DNA of 64,000 bases, taken from assembly GCF_002163835.1 (NCBI RefSeq), contig NZ_CP019331.1, positions 2,207,001 through 2,271,000 on the forward strand, in the 5' to 3' direction. Shown here in pieces: positions 19,601 through 26,340 of this stretch (positions are counted from its first letter, which is position 1; every line of letters starts with the position of its first letter). The notes beneath the pieces are model-generated. The model saw only the letters and a list, made by a program, of their open reading frames with translations, did no database searches and was not told the origin of the DNA. The position numbers were made by a program, and so were the translations under genes. Source of the stretch: Polaribacter sp. SA4-10. GTDB taxonomy: Bacteria > Bacteroidota > Bacteroidia > Flavobacteriales > Flavobacteriaceae.

Positions 19601-20826
19601 GCGCACCAACTTCTTTTGCTTTTGGTAGCCAAGTAGATATTAGGAATAAAGCATTAATTAATGGTTGGTTAATTAACCCTAGAGATCCAATAAATAGTGA
19701 GTATTATAATAAAACATATAGTAAAACACATTATAATAAGTTAGATTATTCATTTACTCTAAAACCTTTTAAGGATTTTAATATTGAGGTTAGAGGTAAT
19801 AAAATTCAAACAAGAGACTTATCACAACAATTAGATGTAATTGAGAATGGTGAAGAATTTGGAGAAATAGACACGGCTATTAGTGCTTTCGAAACAGGAA
19901 ACTTTAGTACAAGTCATTCTATGATTTCTACAGCATTTTCAGATGGAGATGCGTTATTTCAACAGATGAGAGATTATAGAAGTATTCTTTCTAATAGATT
20001 ATCAATAGAAAATGGAGTTCCTGCTGCAGGTTTTGGAGAAAACAGTCAGCAAGTGTTATTGCCTGCATTTATAGCTGCGTATTCTGGTAATAATCCTGAT
20101 AAAGTAAGTACAGGTTTGTTTAGAGATGTACCCATTCCTAACTGGTCTTTACGTTATAATGGGTTAATGAAATTCAATTTTTTCAAAAAGAACTTTAGCA
20201 ATTTTGTTGTTTCTCATGGATATAATTCTTCATACACAATTTCTAATTTCACCAATAACCTACAACATAATAGCTTAAATCCTTATGCTGAAACAAATAC
20301 GACTTCTGGAAATTATGAACCAGAATTATTAGTATCTGCAGTTACCTTGGTTGATGAGTTTTCACCATTAGTAAAAGTAGATATGAAAATGAAAAATTCA
20401 TTTTCGTTTAGAGGAGAGATTAAAAGAGACAGAACTTTAACAATGAACTTTAACAATAGTACTTTAACAGACATAAAAGGAACTGAATACATATTTGGTT
20501 TAGGTTATGTATTTAAAGATGTTAAATTCGACACCCGTTTTACCGGGAAAAAACAAACCTTAAAAGGCGATGTTAATTTAAGAGCAGATGTTTCTTTAAG
20601 AGATAATTTAACACAAATTAGATCTGTAGATGAAGATAATAATCAAATAAGCGGTGGTCAAAAACTATTTTCAATTAAATTTACTGCAGATTACAGATTA
20701 AATAGTAATTTAACCGCGTCGTTTTATTACAATCATCAAACGTCTAAATATGCTATTTCTACCACTTTCCCAAGGCAAGCAATTAATGGTGGATTTAATA
20801 TTATTTACAATTTAGGAGGAAATTAA
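13681..20826 (+). CDS. sprA: Type IX secretion system translocon / gliding motility protein SprA (Sov)
   Basis: SprA forms the giant 36-strand outer-membrane barrel through which type IX secretion substrates leave the cell; in gliding flavobacteria it also exports the adhesins SprB and RemA. The protein is 2381 residues, in the family range, with a signal peptide ending at Ala-Gln around residue 25 and long amphipathic beta-strand runs. Internal landmarks include repeated PxWRLMMKNVYAL-type strands and the segment YIDDFEASQIPISL near residue 855, which I associate with SprA. The start is the TTG at 13681, because the signal peptide begins there. It follows ruvA by four bases and precedes gcvH, an order conserved in the group. 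Confidence 0.95.
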   Translation: MNKIFKNIFTFGILTFIVTLSSYAQTNTDKDSTNVKKDTLNLKYNFSKLQKGGLFLDDLAEKTIVFDKELNKYVIVEKIGDYYTRTPIYLSPKEYEQYRLKSDMLQYFKDKVSAESGKTKGAKDAQKNLLPTYYVNSKFFETIFGGNTVEVTPTGSLNLKLGFIYQNTDNPQLSEENRSSFTFDFDQQINASIQAKVGSRLKFTANYDTQSSFDFQNLVKVEFIPPSLSDVKYGEDGIIQGIEAGNISMPIKNSLINGAQSLFGLKTKLQFGNTNITAVFSQQNSESKTVVAEAGASIQEFELKATDYDNDRHFFLSQYFIDNYANSLKRYPLINSQVNITRIEVWITNRNASTEDYRSIVAFADIGESENNVLVNQTGAVQPTSPPSVSGGNLPTNESNNLSALLTANSGIRDISTVDATLLSYMMQQGTDYSILQNARKLDINEFTLNSQLGFISLNRRLNDGEVLAVAYEYTVAGNVNGSTKKSFKIGEFSNDGIQSPDNLAVKLLRSEILQTKRDDGNGGEESFPTWRLMMKNVYALGAYPLSQEGFRFEIQYRDDATGIASNVLQNAQTTGIANQPLIQVLKLDQLDQSQFRNPDGYIDFVEGVTVNSQNGYVIFPEPEPFGNDLVKDNSISGDEGLDPTTTDVSNYVFKELYLNTKINVKNNFQNKDKYFLKGYFKSETSGGIPIGAFNVPRGSVKVTAGGRQLVEGVDYVVDYQLGRVQIIDPGLQSSGTPISVSTENNAVFNQQRKTFMGVDIEHKFSEDFIVGATILNVNERPITPKVNFGAEPIDNTMFGVNINYSTEVPYFTKLANKLPFVDTDVPSNLSVKADMAYLLPGTPSGIDVTGAATSYIDDFEASQIPISLLSPLDWYEASTPKYFPTFNGEQDDLSYNYKRAKLAWYNVDQIFYGAGETPTSIDADELSRAETRQINYRELFPNVQLDITQNSLVRTLDLAYFPEERGSYNFNPDAKIIEGEVTLNNPETNWGGIMRPLTTNNFDQANVEYIQFWIMDPYENYSITNSEGLPAGINPNDQTNQVGDLYINLGNISEDILKDNRKMYENGLPEDGLKVDGNNVNRTTWGDVPRNPSIIYAFNLDDGARENQDVGFDGLNDADEQKLAGIGNYASLADPAADNFQYFRGAELDAINASLIRRYKNFNNTEGNSVTLNQSTESYPTSSSTYPDVEDINRDQTMSTVESYYEYKISMNKTDLVKGNNFIVDEKTTTVTLENGSSQQTKWYQFRVPVRSGTPINGISDFNSIRFVRMFLTNFKMPVIIRFGELDLVRGDWRRYVKTLDEDVAPAINLTQTELNDFEVGVVSIEQNEGSYIQPPGIERERLQGSTTVQLQNEQSVTLKVNNLQANSIRAIYKNISIDLRRFKNLKMFMHLQSNSGSNIDAEGLHAVIRLGTDLDDNYYQIDLPLTVSPAGTSQLDIWPEANNLDAFLETFGKIKLERNALGTTIAPINELFTSTEQDPNSTYTISVKGNPTLAQLKTIMLGVKNTTNSTKNGEVWFNELRSSGFDNDGGWAAVVNADANFADVANVSLSGSMSTVGFGNVEDRVSQRSLDETKQYDVATSINLGKVFTPERWGIQLPMSYSVGEKFIDPKFDPQYQDVKLADAIAQNPNSEFSRDYTKRTSISFNNVKKNRNPNSTKKPKFYDVENMSVSYAHNKEFHRDYNIKKYINENVTASASYNFNFKSKSIEPFKNSEKLKNKYWKLIKDINFNPIPKTVALNSRINRSYNEQQSRNLVAGLSVQPELKQRRFLFDWDYTIGFDLTKSLQLNFNATNSYIYDAFESDEELEVFDDFFNTGRPNHYHQKLNATYKLPIDKIPFLSFIKADYGYTADFDWQTSSQDQEIVSQIGNVIQNANTHNLNTTINFEKFYKGLGFEKLLLTKSQRKKAKGLKGNGLPTAPRRINKNKKLSLGKKILKGTYDVITSVKTGKISYSENNGQLLPGYTEDIGFLGGAPTSFAFGSQVDIRNKALINGWLINPRDPINSEYYNKTYSKTHYNKLDYSFTLKPFKDFNIEVRGNKIQTRDLSQQLDVIENGEEFGEIDTAISAFETGNFSTSHSMISTAFSDGDALFQQMRDYRSILSNRLSIENGVPAAGFGENSQQVLLPAFIAAYSGNNPDKVSTGLFRDVPIPNWSLRYNGLMKFNFFKKNFSNFVVSHGYNSSYTISNFTNNLQHNSLNPYAETNTTSGNYEPELLVSAVTLVDEFSPLVKVDMKMKNSFSFRGEIKRDRTLTMNFNNSTLTDIKGTEYIFGLGYVFKDVKFDTRFTGKKQTLKGDVNLRADVSLRDNLTQIRSVDEDNNQISGGQKLFSIKFTADYRLNSNLTASFYYNHQTSKYAISTTFPRQAINGGFNIIYNLGGN

Positions 20827-20856
20827 AATAATAACAAAATAAATTTTTATTAAGAA

Positions 20857-21237
20857 ATGAACATTCCATCAGAATTAAAATACACTAAAGATCACGAGTG
20901 GATTAAAATAGAAGGCAATACAGCAACTGTAGGTGTTACCGATTTTGCTCAAGGAGAGTTAGGAGATATTGTTTATGTAGATGTAGACACCTTAGATGAC
21001 ACAGTAGAGGAAGGAGATGTTTTTGGTTCTGTAGAAGCCGTTAAAACAGTTTCAGATTTATTTATGCCTTTAACAGGTGAAATTATAGAGTTTAACGAAG
21101 GTTTAGAAGATGAACCAGAATTAGTTAATTCTGATCCTTATGAAAAAGGTTGGATGATTAAAATTGATATTTCTGACAGTAAACAAATAGATGACCTTTT
21201 AGATGCAGAAGCGTATAAAAAACTTATTGAAGGATAG
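20857..21237 (+). CDS. gcvH: Glycine cleavage system H protein
   Basis: Lipoyl-carrying shuttle protein of the glycine cleavage system, moving the aminomethyl group between the P, T and L proteins. The 126 residues show the biotinyl-lipoyl fold with the attachment lysine Lys63 in [12 protein letters not shown]. Other system genes (gcvP, gcvT) are not in the window, which is usual for Bacteroidota. The gene lies 30 bases after sprA and its last 35 bases overlap the following VanZ-like reading frame, so the three probably share a message. Confidence 0.96.
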   Translation: MNIPSELKYTKDHEWIKIEGNTATVGVTDFAQGELGDIVYVDVDTLDDTVEEGDVFGSVEAVKTVSDLFMPLTGEIIEFNEGLEDEPELVNSDPYEKGWMIKIDISDSKQIDDLLDAEAYKKLIEG

Positions 21238-21586
21238 CATTTTTATAATAGCAATATCTATAACAATTAGTATTGTATATTTAAGTTTGATGAAAATGCC
21301 AAAAATTGGAATAAGTTTTGGTAACATAGATAAGGTCTATCACTTATTTGCATACTTTACATTAACTATCTGTTGGTTGTTTACTTATTATAAAAAACCT
21401 AAAGCAAAGTATATTGTAATAGTTAGTTGTATTATTTTTGGCATAATTATTGAAATATTACAAGGTACAATAACTTCATATAGAACTGGAGATTACATAG
21501 ATATAGTTGCAAATACAGCTGGAGTTATCGTAGCATTAACGATTTATAATCAAATTTTAAAAAAAAATAAGGTTAATTCACAATAA
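21203..21586 (+). CDS. VanZ-like family membrane protein
   Basis: A 127-residue protein with about four transmembrane helices and the VanZ-like pattern: [10 protein letters not shown] in helix 2 (about 48-57), a helix ending in EILQGTI, and the polar segment [13 protein letters not shown] (about 95-107). Function in this branch is unknown; VanZ itself gives teicoplanin resistance in Gram-positives. The ATG at 21203 overlaps the end of gcvH by 35 bases; it is chosen because a later start would delete the first transmembrane helix. A VanZ-like gene right after gcvH is a common flavobacterial arrangement. Confidence 0.8.
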   Translation: MQKRIKNLLKDSIFIIAISITISIVYLSLMKMPKIGISFGNIDKVYHLFAYFTLTICWLFTYYKKPKAKYIVIVSCIIFGIIIEILQGTITSYRTGDYIDIVANTAGVIVALTIYNQILKKNKVNSQ

Positions 21587-21644
21587 CACTTGTGTATAAC
21601 ATAATAATTTAACTAAATTAGCGAACTATTAAAAACTCTTTATA

Positions 21645-22355
21645 ATGGAAATTAAGAAAAATCCAAAATCGAATTTAGAAAATTACAGCAAAATTTTTAT
21701 GCAAATTGGGCTTGTATTAGCACTATTCATAACTTATGTTGCAATAGAAAAGAAAACATACGATAGAAATATTGGTGACTTGGGTTCTGTTTCTATGAAT
21801 GCTGAAATGGAAGAAGAAACGATAATTACTGAAAGAATAGAACCAGTAAAACCAAAAACACCACCACCACCAGCTCCTGAAAAGATTGAAATTGTTGAAG
21901 ATGAAAAGGAAGTAGAAGAAACTATAATTGAATCTACAGAAACGGATGAAACTGAAGCTGTTGAAATTGTAGAAATTGAAGAAGTGGAAGAAGTTATAGA
22001 GGATGTAAGTTTCATGATTATTGAAGACGTTCCTGTATTTCCAGGTTGTAAAGGAAGTAAAGCTGAACTAAAAAAATGTTTTAGTAAAATGGTTCAAAAA
22101 CATTTTTCTAGAAAATTTGACGCAGAGCTACCTAATGAATTAGGTTTATCTCCAGGAAGGAAAAGAGTATTTATTGGTTTTAAAATTGATAGAAACGGTA
22201 ATATTGTAAATATACAAGCAAGAGCACCACACCCAAAAATTAAGGATGAAGTAATTAAGGTAATGAAATTATTACCTAAAATGAAACCAGGTAGACAAAG
22301 AGGGAAACCAGTAGGTGTTAAATATAGTATTCCTTTTACTTTATTAGTAGAGTAA
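21645..22355 (+). CDS. Energy transducer TonB (first of three paralogues)
   Basis: Couples the inner-membrane proton-motive force to outer-membrane SusC/TonB-dependent receptors. The 236 residues comprise a short cytoplasmic tail, one transmembrane helix (about 17-34), a proline-rich and then very acidic periplasmic spacer (KPKTPPPPAPEK followed by Glu/Ile/Val repeats to about residue 125) and a TonB C-terminal domain (about 130-236) with the paired cysteines GCKG...KKCF. It is closely related to the proteins at 42192-42920 and 36535-37275. No ExbB/ExbD is adjacent. A strong hairpin follows directly. Confidence 0.88.
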   Translation: MEIKKNPKSNLENYSKIFMQIGLVLALFITYVAIEKKTYDRNIGDLGSVSMNAEMEEETIITERIEPVKPKTPPPPAPEKIEIVEDEKEVEETIIESTETDETEAVEIVEIEEVEEVIEDVSFMIIEDVPVFPGCKGSKAELKKCFSKMVQKHFSRKFDAELPNELGLSPGRKRVFIGFKIDRNGNIVNIQARAPHPKIKDEVIKVMKLLPKMKPGRQRGKPVGVKYSIPFTLLVE

Positions 22356-22366
22356 TTAAAATTATA

Positions 22367-22423
22367 TTTTAAATGCATAAAAAACGTTTAGAGGTTCTCT
22401 AAACGTTTTTTATGCATTTAAAA
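22367..22423. terminator. 27-bp perfect hairpin, terminator after tonB
   Basis: Two perfectly complementary 27-base arms (22367-22393 and 22397-22423) flank the three-base loop GTT. The arms begin and end in A/T runs, so termination could act in both directions. It lies 12 bases after the tonB stop codon. Confidence 0.88.
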
Positions 22424-22977
22424 TAAATTTGTTCTAAACAATTAATAGAGAAATAATAGAATAACTAATGTTATGAAGCATTAAGAAACGAATATTAAAT
22501 GAGCGATTTAAAATAAAAAAGTGTCCAATAAATTTACTTTTAACTTGACAAATAGAAAACCAGAATTTATATTAAGTTGACATAAATTTATACTTTATTA
22601 CTGGGTTTATTTTAATAATTGACTCAAATTATTACATTATGTATAGGATTAAAAGTGTTTACTATTTTAAGTATTTGGTTTCTATTTTTTAGAAATAGTT
22701 TGTATAAAACTGAATAAATTTAAAGAAAATTAAAAATCCAGAATTTGAGGACTAAGAGTAGAATTGGTTATTAAAAATTGAACAAATAAAAGCGCTCCAC
22801 AACACACTATAAAATTAATTATAAAATACTTGCTAATTTTCTATTAAGAACTAAAAGAACGTAACTAATAAATAGTATTATGCTCTTCGATTTACTACAA
22901 TAACGTGAGTTTTAAACACTCATTACTTAACAATGGTCAAATTGTATTAGATCAAATATTATTCTTAAAAATAAATA
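22424..22977. other. Gene-free AT-rich interval
   Basis: About 550 bases with no reading frame of useful length on either strand and stops in all frames. Both ends are hairpin terminators. Short stretches (for example 22735-22830) give peptide fragments in several frames but I could not match them to any family. Given the clear pseudogenes 600 bases further on, this may be older decayed sequence. Confidence 0.5.
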
Positions 22978-23018
22978 AAAAATCTCCTAAGAATTACATT
23001 AATTCTTAGGAGATTTTT
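22978..23018 (-). terminator. Rho-independent terminator for the MORN-like gene
   Basis: An 18-bp perfect stem (22978-22995 with 23001-23018) around the loop ACATT, with A/T runs at both ends, sits 24 bases beyond the stop codon of the minus-strand gene at 23043-23393. Confidence 0.85.
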
Positions 23019-23042
23019 GTCCTTATAAAAAAGGATTATGTT

Positions 23043-23393
23043 TTATCTATTTGTTGCTAAAGCATTTTCAGATTTCCATAAATTTACGTTAACTATTGCG
23101 TTATTATCGTAATTAATTTCTTTTAAAGACTCTTTAGTCCAAACAAACCATTTACCAACTTTTTTTCCATTATCGTAATAAGCTAATTGAATTTTTTTCC
23201 CTTCATTATCAAAACGAGTCCATTCTCCTGTTAATTTTTTATCTTTAAAATAACCTTGTGTACTTATAGATCCATCTTCATAATAATATGTAGCCTTCAC
23301 TAAATCTCCTTCTGCCTTAAAGGTTGGTTCGTTATCCTGTGAATACCCTATTGATGCAATACAAAGAATACCAATTATTATAAGTTTTTTCAT
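23043..23393 (-). CDS. Small secreted MORN-variant (YwqK-like) repeat protein
   Basis: A 116-residue protein with a clear signal peptide (MKKLIIIGILCIASIGYSQ). The mature part has about three short beta-hairpin repeats of the pattern YY-DG-ISTQGYFK-KLTGEWTRFD and YYDNGKKVGKWFVW, which is the MORN-variant motif found in YwqK-like proteins. These repeats are structural and give no enzyme activity. It is a single gene with its own terminator. Role unknown; probably periplasmic or exported. It stands in an otherwise degenerate region, yet the frame is intact. Confidence 0.75.
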   Translation of the reverse strand: MKKLIIIGILCIASIGYSQDNEPTFKAEGDLVKATYYYEDGSISTQGYFKDKKLTGEWTRFDNEGKKIQLAYYDNGKKVGKWFVWTKESLKEINYDNNAIVNVNLWKSENALATNR

Positions 23394-23522
23394 GATTTCT
23401 ATTTTTAAGGTTTACAATTCCTTTACGAATATATGTATTATTATAACAATTAAAAAACAATTTAGTAACATTAACTTAACATTGTATAGTTTTTTGTAAA
23501 AAAGAAATAAAAAATTAATATT

Positions 23523-23705
23523 TTGGCAATAAGGAAAGTAATTGAAGTAGTAGCAAATTCTTAGAAAAGTTAGGAAGATACAACTAGAAAAGTAGTAAAG
23601 TAGATCTCTAAACCTCTATTTGTACAACACCTGAGTGCAGTTGATAAAGACAATGATGTAGAAGCGTTTAACGTAAATTTAAAAATTATTTTTGAAGTAA
23701 ATTAA
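23523..23705 (+). pseudogene. Decayed dodecin gene
   Basis: One frame starting at TTG 23523 reads AIRKVIEVVANS-stop-KS-stop-EDTTRKVVK-stop-ISK, then LSAVDKDNDVEAFNVNLKIIFEVN and a TAA at 23703. This is the whole dodecin pattern (VIEV.ANS.KSWEDA..KAV...SAV....V..FRVNLKI.FEV) with three in-frame stops at 23562, 23571 and 23601, the second replacing the family tryptophan, and a few residues missing in the middle (after ISK). Dodecins are small dodecameric flavin-binding proteins of about 65-70 residues. The start is also TTG where a typical dodecin has ATG. It cannot make a functional product. Confidence 0.85.
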
Positions 23706-23762
23706 AGCTAAAAACTACTAATAAGAAGGATTTGTTAACTCTATTAAATCAATTTAAAAAAA

Positions 23763-24079
23763 ATGAGTTACCTTCAAATTACACTTATCTGTATTATTGA
23801 ACTTATACACATTTACATAGTATATATAGAAATATTTTTATGGACTAAACCAAGGGAATTAAAGCATTTGGACTAAAGAGTAGATAGTTTGTTAAAGAAA
23901 CTAAAGTTTTAGCTGCAGGATTAATTTGGTCCATAATTATAAAAAGCACAGATATAGCTTTATTCTTTTTAATACGTATCTTTATTGCAGGTATCTATGG
24001 CACCTAATCCACAAAGAGAAAAAGTATCTTGTATTTTCAATCCATTCCAGCACCAATATCTTTAATTAAAATCTTAAAC
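23763..24079 (+). pseudogene. Decayed DUF1304-family membrane protein gene
   Basis: Translation from ATG 23763 gives a first helix and VYIEIFLWTKPR, then the frame breaks at a G run (23854-23856, apparently one G short) and resumes as KAFGLKSR-stop(23885)-FVKETKVLAA. The expected motif after LAA (about NQGLYNGFLAA in the family) is missing and the text jumps straight to GLIWSIIIK, continuing to FIAGIYGT-stop(24004)-STKRKSILYFQSIPAP. This is recognisably DUF1304 (about 115-120 residues, four helices) with one frameshift, two stops and one internal deletion of about 11 codons at a GCTGCA site. Confidence 0.8.
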
Positions 24080-24080
24080 T

Positions 24081-24767
24081 ATGAACACTAAAACTATAAT
24101 CTTAAGTATTACTTTATTTACTTTTTTAGTAAAAAGTACCTCTAGCCAAACAGATCCGAATTTTGAATTCAAAAATGCAGTTCGAGAGGAGATAGGCGCT
24201 GTAAAAAAACTTAAAAAATTTGACAATGAAGACCTAAGAAAGACAATTCACGTACGATTTTTACATCAAGACTATAAAAAAGCATATATCAGTAATTCTA
24301 AACAAGTATATCTTTTGAGGTACAATATCTTTACTGATGAAATGGAGTATGTGAAGAACAATAATATTTATACTTTAAATAAGAGTGAACATAAAATTAT
24401 TGACTTTTTTGAGATAAAAGCAAAATATGGAATATTTTATTTAGATAATGAATTAAATTATTTTTTAATAAAAAATTCAGGCAAAAACTCTGTTTTAATC
24501 AAACAAATTGTACAATTTGATGAAGGTAAAAAAGTCGTTACACAATTTGATACTAAAATAGCACCAAAATTTTTCAGAAAAAACGATCAACTCTTTATTG
24601 CTTTCAATAATAAAGAACTTAAAAGTATACCTAAAAGAAAGAAAGCATTTTATAAATTATTTAATAATAAAGCTGCTCTAATAAAAAAATATATGAGTGA
24701 ACAAAAATTATCTCATAAAAATATTGACGATATAGTAAAAATTACAACTTATTTTAACTCTCTTTAA
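24081..24767 (+). CDS. Secreted protein of unknown function
   Basis: I do not recognise this 228-residue protein. It has a signal peptide (cleavage after about residue 22, TSSQ), is lysine-rich (basic) and predicted mostly beta in the middle (YLLRYNIFTDEMEYV, YGIFYLDNELNYFLI) with a helical, basic C-terminus. The pattern is reminiscent of flavobacterial proteins with a plug- or DKNYY-like beta core, but no motif is diagnostic. It begins right where the DUF1304 relic ends and lies 10 bases before an MscS gene, so the two may be co-transcribed. The frame is intact. Confidence 0.55.
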   Translation: MNTKTIILSITLFTFLVKSTSSQTDPNFEFKNAVREEIGAVKKLKKFDNEDLRKTIHVRFLHQDYKKAYISNSKQVYLLRYNIFTDEMEYVKNNNIYTLNKSEHKIIDFFEIKAKYGIFYLDNELNYFLIKNSGKNSVLIKQIVQFDEGKKVVTQFDTKIAPKFFRKNDQLFIAFNNKELKSIPKRKKAFYKLFNNKAALIKKYMSEQKLSHKNIDDIVKITTYFNSL

Positions 24768-24777
24768 TAACATTACA

Positions 24778-25578
24778 ATGGAAGAATACCTAGAAAAAAT
24801 AAAAGACCTACTAATTGAATTTACTCCAAATATTATTATTGCTTTTGCAATTTTAATTATAGGATTATTTATAATTAATATAATAATAAAGACTTCAAGA
24901 AGGTTAATGCTAAAAGGAGGTGTTGATATAACGCTTCAAAAGTTTTTAGGTAATTTAATTGGTTGGGTACTTAAAATATTATTACTTATTACTGTTGTTT
25001 CTAAATTAGGTATTGCAACCACGTCTTTTACTGCTATCATTGCTGCTGCTGGTTTAGCTGTAGGTTTGGCACTACAAGGTTCTCTTGCAAATTTTGCAGG
25101 TGGTGTTTTAATAATGATTTTTAAACCCTTTAAAATTGGTGACTTAGTTGAAGCTCAAGGAGAAATTGGCGTAATAAAAGAAATTGAAATCTTTACAACT
25201 AAACTAACAGGTTTGTCTAACAAAGAAATTATAATTCCTAATGGTTCTTTATCTAACGGCAATATTGTAAATTATTCTACAGAAGGGACACGTAGAGTAG
25301 ATTTCACTTTTGGAGTTGATTATGCTGCTGATATAAAGCAAACAAAAGAGGTTTTAATGAACGTTTTAACTTCGCATCCTAAAGTGTTAAAAGATCCTGC
25401 TCCTGGCGTTACAGTTTCTGAATTAGCAGATAGTTCTGTAAATTTTGCAGTAAGGCCTTGGTGTAAAACAGAAGATTATTGGACTGTTTATTTTGATGTT
25501 ACAGAAAACACAAAAATAGCTTTAGATAAAGCAGGAATAGAAATTCCTTATCCACACCAAGTAAACGTTAAAAAGTAG
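24778..25578 (+). CDS. Small-conductance mechanosensitive channel, MscS family
   Basis: Inner-membrane channel that opens on membrane stretch to release solutes under hypo-osmotic shock. At 266 residues it is a minimal MscS: three transmembrane helices, with pore helix TM3 carrying the Gly/Ala-rich AAAGLAVGLALQGSLANFAGG (residues about 88-108), then the beta domain (FKIGDLVE, IIIPNGSLSNGNIVNYS) and the alpha/beta C-terminal domain. It converges with tsaB, sharing 11 bases at the 3' ends. The upstream neighbour is an unknown secreted protein 10 bases away. Confidence 0.92.
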   Translation: MEEYLEKIKDLLIEFTPNIIIAFAILIIGLFIINIIIKTSRRLMLKGGVDITLQKFLGNLIGWVLKILLLITVVSKLGIATTSFTAIIAAAGLAVGLALQGSLANFAGGVLIMIFKPFKIGDLVEAQGEIGVIKEIEIFTTKLTGLSNKEIIIPNGSLSNGNIVNYSTEGTRRVDFTFGVDYAADIKQTKEVLMNVLTSHPKVLKDPAPGVTVSELADSSVNFAVRPWCKTEDYWTVYFDVTENTKIALDKAGIEIPYPHQVNVKK

Positions 25579-26254
25579 GTTTCTTTTTCTTTTGAGGAAT
25601 CACAACAAAATCTTTTAAATAAAAAGGTTCAAAATAAGCGACATCTTCGATGTCGTTTTTTTTGTACTTATTATATGATAATTCTGCCATTTCTTTTGAT
25701 GATGGAAATTTATCATCAACAAAGACTGCATTTTCATGCGTAATAATTTCTTTACATTTCTCAGCTCCATCACCTAAAAAATATACTTTTTGATTTTTAA
25801 GATAATTTAAAAATGAAGTTTCGTCAATAATTTCTGCCTTAATTTCTCTTATTTGCTCATAATTCTTATCAAAAACTGCAGCATACACTTCCATTCTTCT
25901 AGCATCCAACATCGGAATAATAACTCCTTTATCAATAGAAATAGAATGCGCTAAAGATCTTAATGTTTCTATAGAAATTAAAGGCTTATTAAAAGCAAAA
26001 CAAAGCCCTTTTGCCGCAGAAACTCCAATTCTAAGTCCAGTGTAAGAACCTGGACCTTTACTTACCGCTACTGCGTCTAATTCTTGGGAAGTAATTTGTG
26101 CGTCTTCTAAAAGAGCTACAATAAATGGATGTAAAACTTCTGCATGAGAATAATTACCGTTATTTAGTTCTTTAATTGCTAAAATCTCTCCGTTTTTAGC
26201 AATGCTGACAGAACAATTTTTGGTTGCAGTTTCTATGTTTAGGATAATTGCCAA
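25568..26254 (-). CDS. tsaB: tRNA threonylcarbamoyladenosine biosynthesis protein TsaB
   Basis: Partner of TsaD in the universal t6A37 tRNA modification. The 228-residue protein has the ASKHA-type N-terminus ILNIETATKNCSVSI and the conserved stretch VSKGPGSYTGLRIGVSAAKGL (residues about 64-84). Length is typical. It is the only gene on its message: an upstream TAnnTTTG box is visible and the 3' end overlaps the convergent MscS gene by 11 bases. tsaD, tsaE and tsaC are not in the window. Confidence 0.94.
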   Translation of the reverse strand: MAIILNIETATKNCSVSIAKNGEILAIKELNNGNYSHAEVLHPFIVALLEDAQITSQELDAVAVSKGPGSYTGLRIGVSAAKGLCFAFNKPLISIETLRSLAHSISIDKGVIIPMLDARRMEVYAAVFDKNYEQIREIKAEIIDETSFLNYLKNQKVYFLGDGAEKCKEIITHENAVFVDDKFPSSKEMAELSYNKYKKNDIEDVAYFEPFYLKDFVVIPQKKKKPTF

Positions 26255-26271
26255 GGTCTACTATTTTAATG

Positions 26272-26279
26272 CAAATATA
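26272..26279 (-). promoter_or_regulatory. -7 promoter box TATATTTG for tsaB
   Basis: On the minus strand the sequence reads TATATTTG, matching TAnnTTTG, with 17 bases between the box and the tsaB start codon. Confidence 0.6.
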
Positions 26280-26286
26280 AATGATA

Positions 26287-26318
26287 AGAAAAAGAAAACC
26301 TCACATAAATGCGAGGTT
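26287..26318 (-). terminator. Terminator after the TolC-family gene
   Basis: Minus-strand AACCTCGCAT pairs with ATGTGAGGTT (one G-U wobble; arms 26297-26318) and is followed by a T-rich tract at 26287-26296. It lies 23 bases after the stop codon of the gene at 26341-27672. Confidence 0.75.
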
Positions 26319-26340
26319 CTGTAATATTTTAAAATTCAGA

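Noticed and set aside
22735..22830. Possible transposase or other gene remnant in the gene-free interval
   Set aside because: Several frames give short peptides, but none matched a family I know; no inverted or direct repeat ends of an insertion sequence were found.
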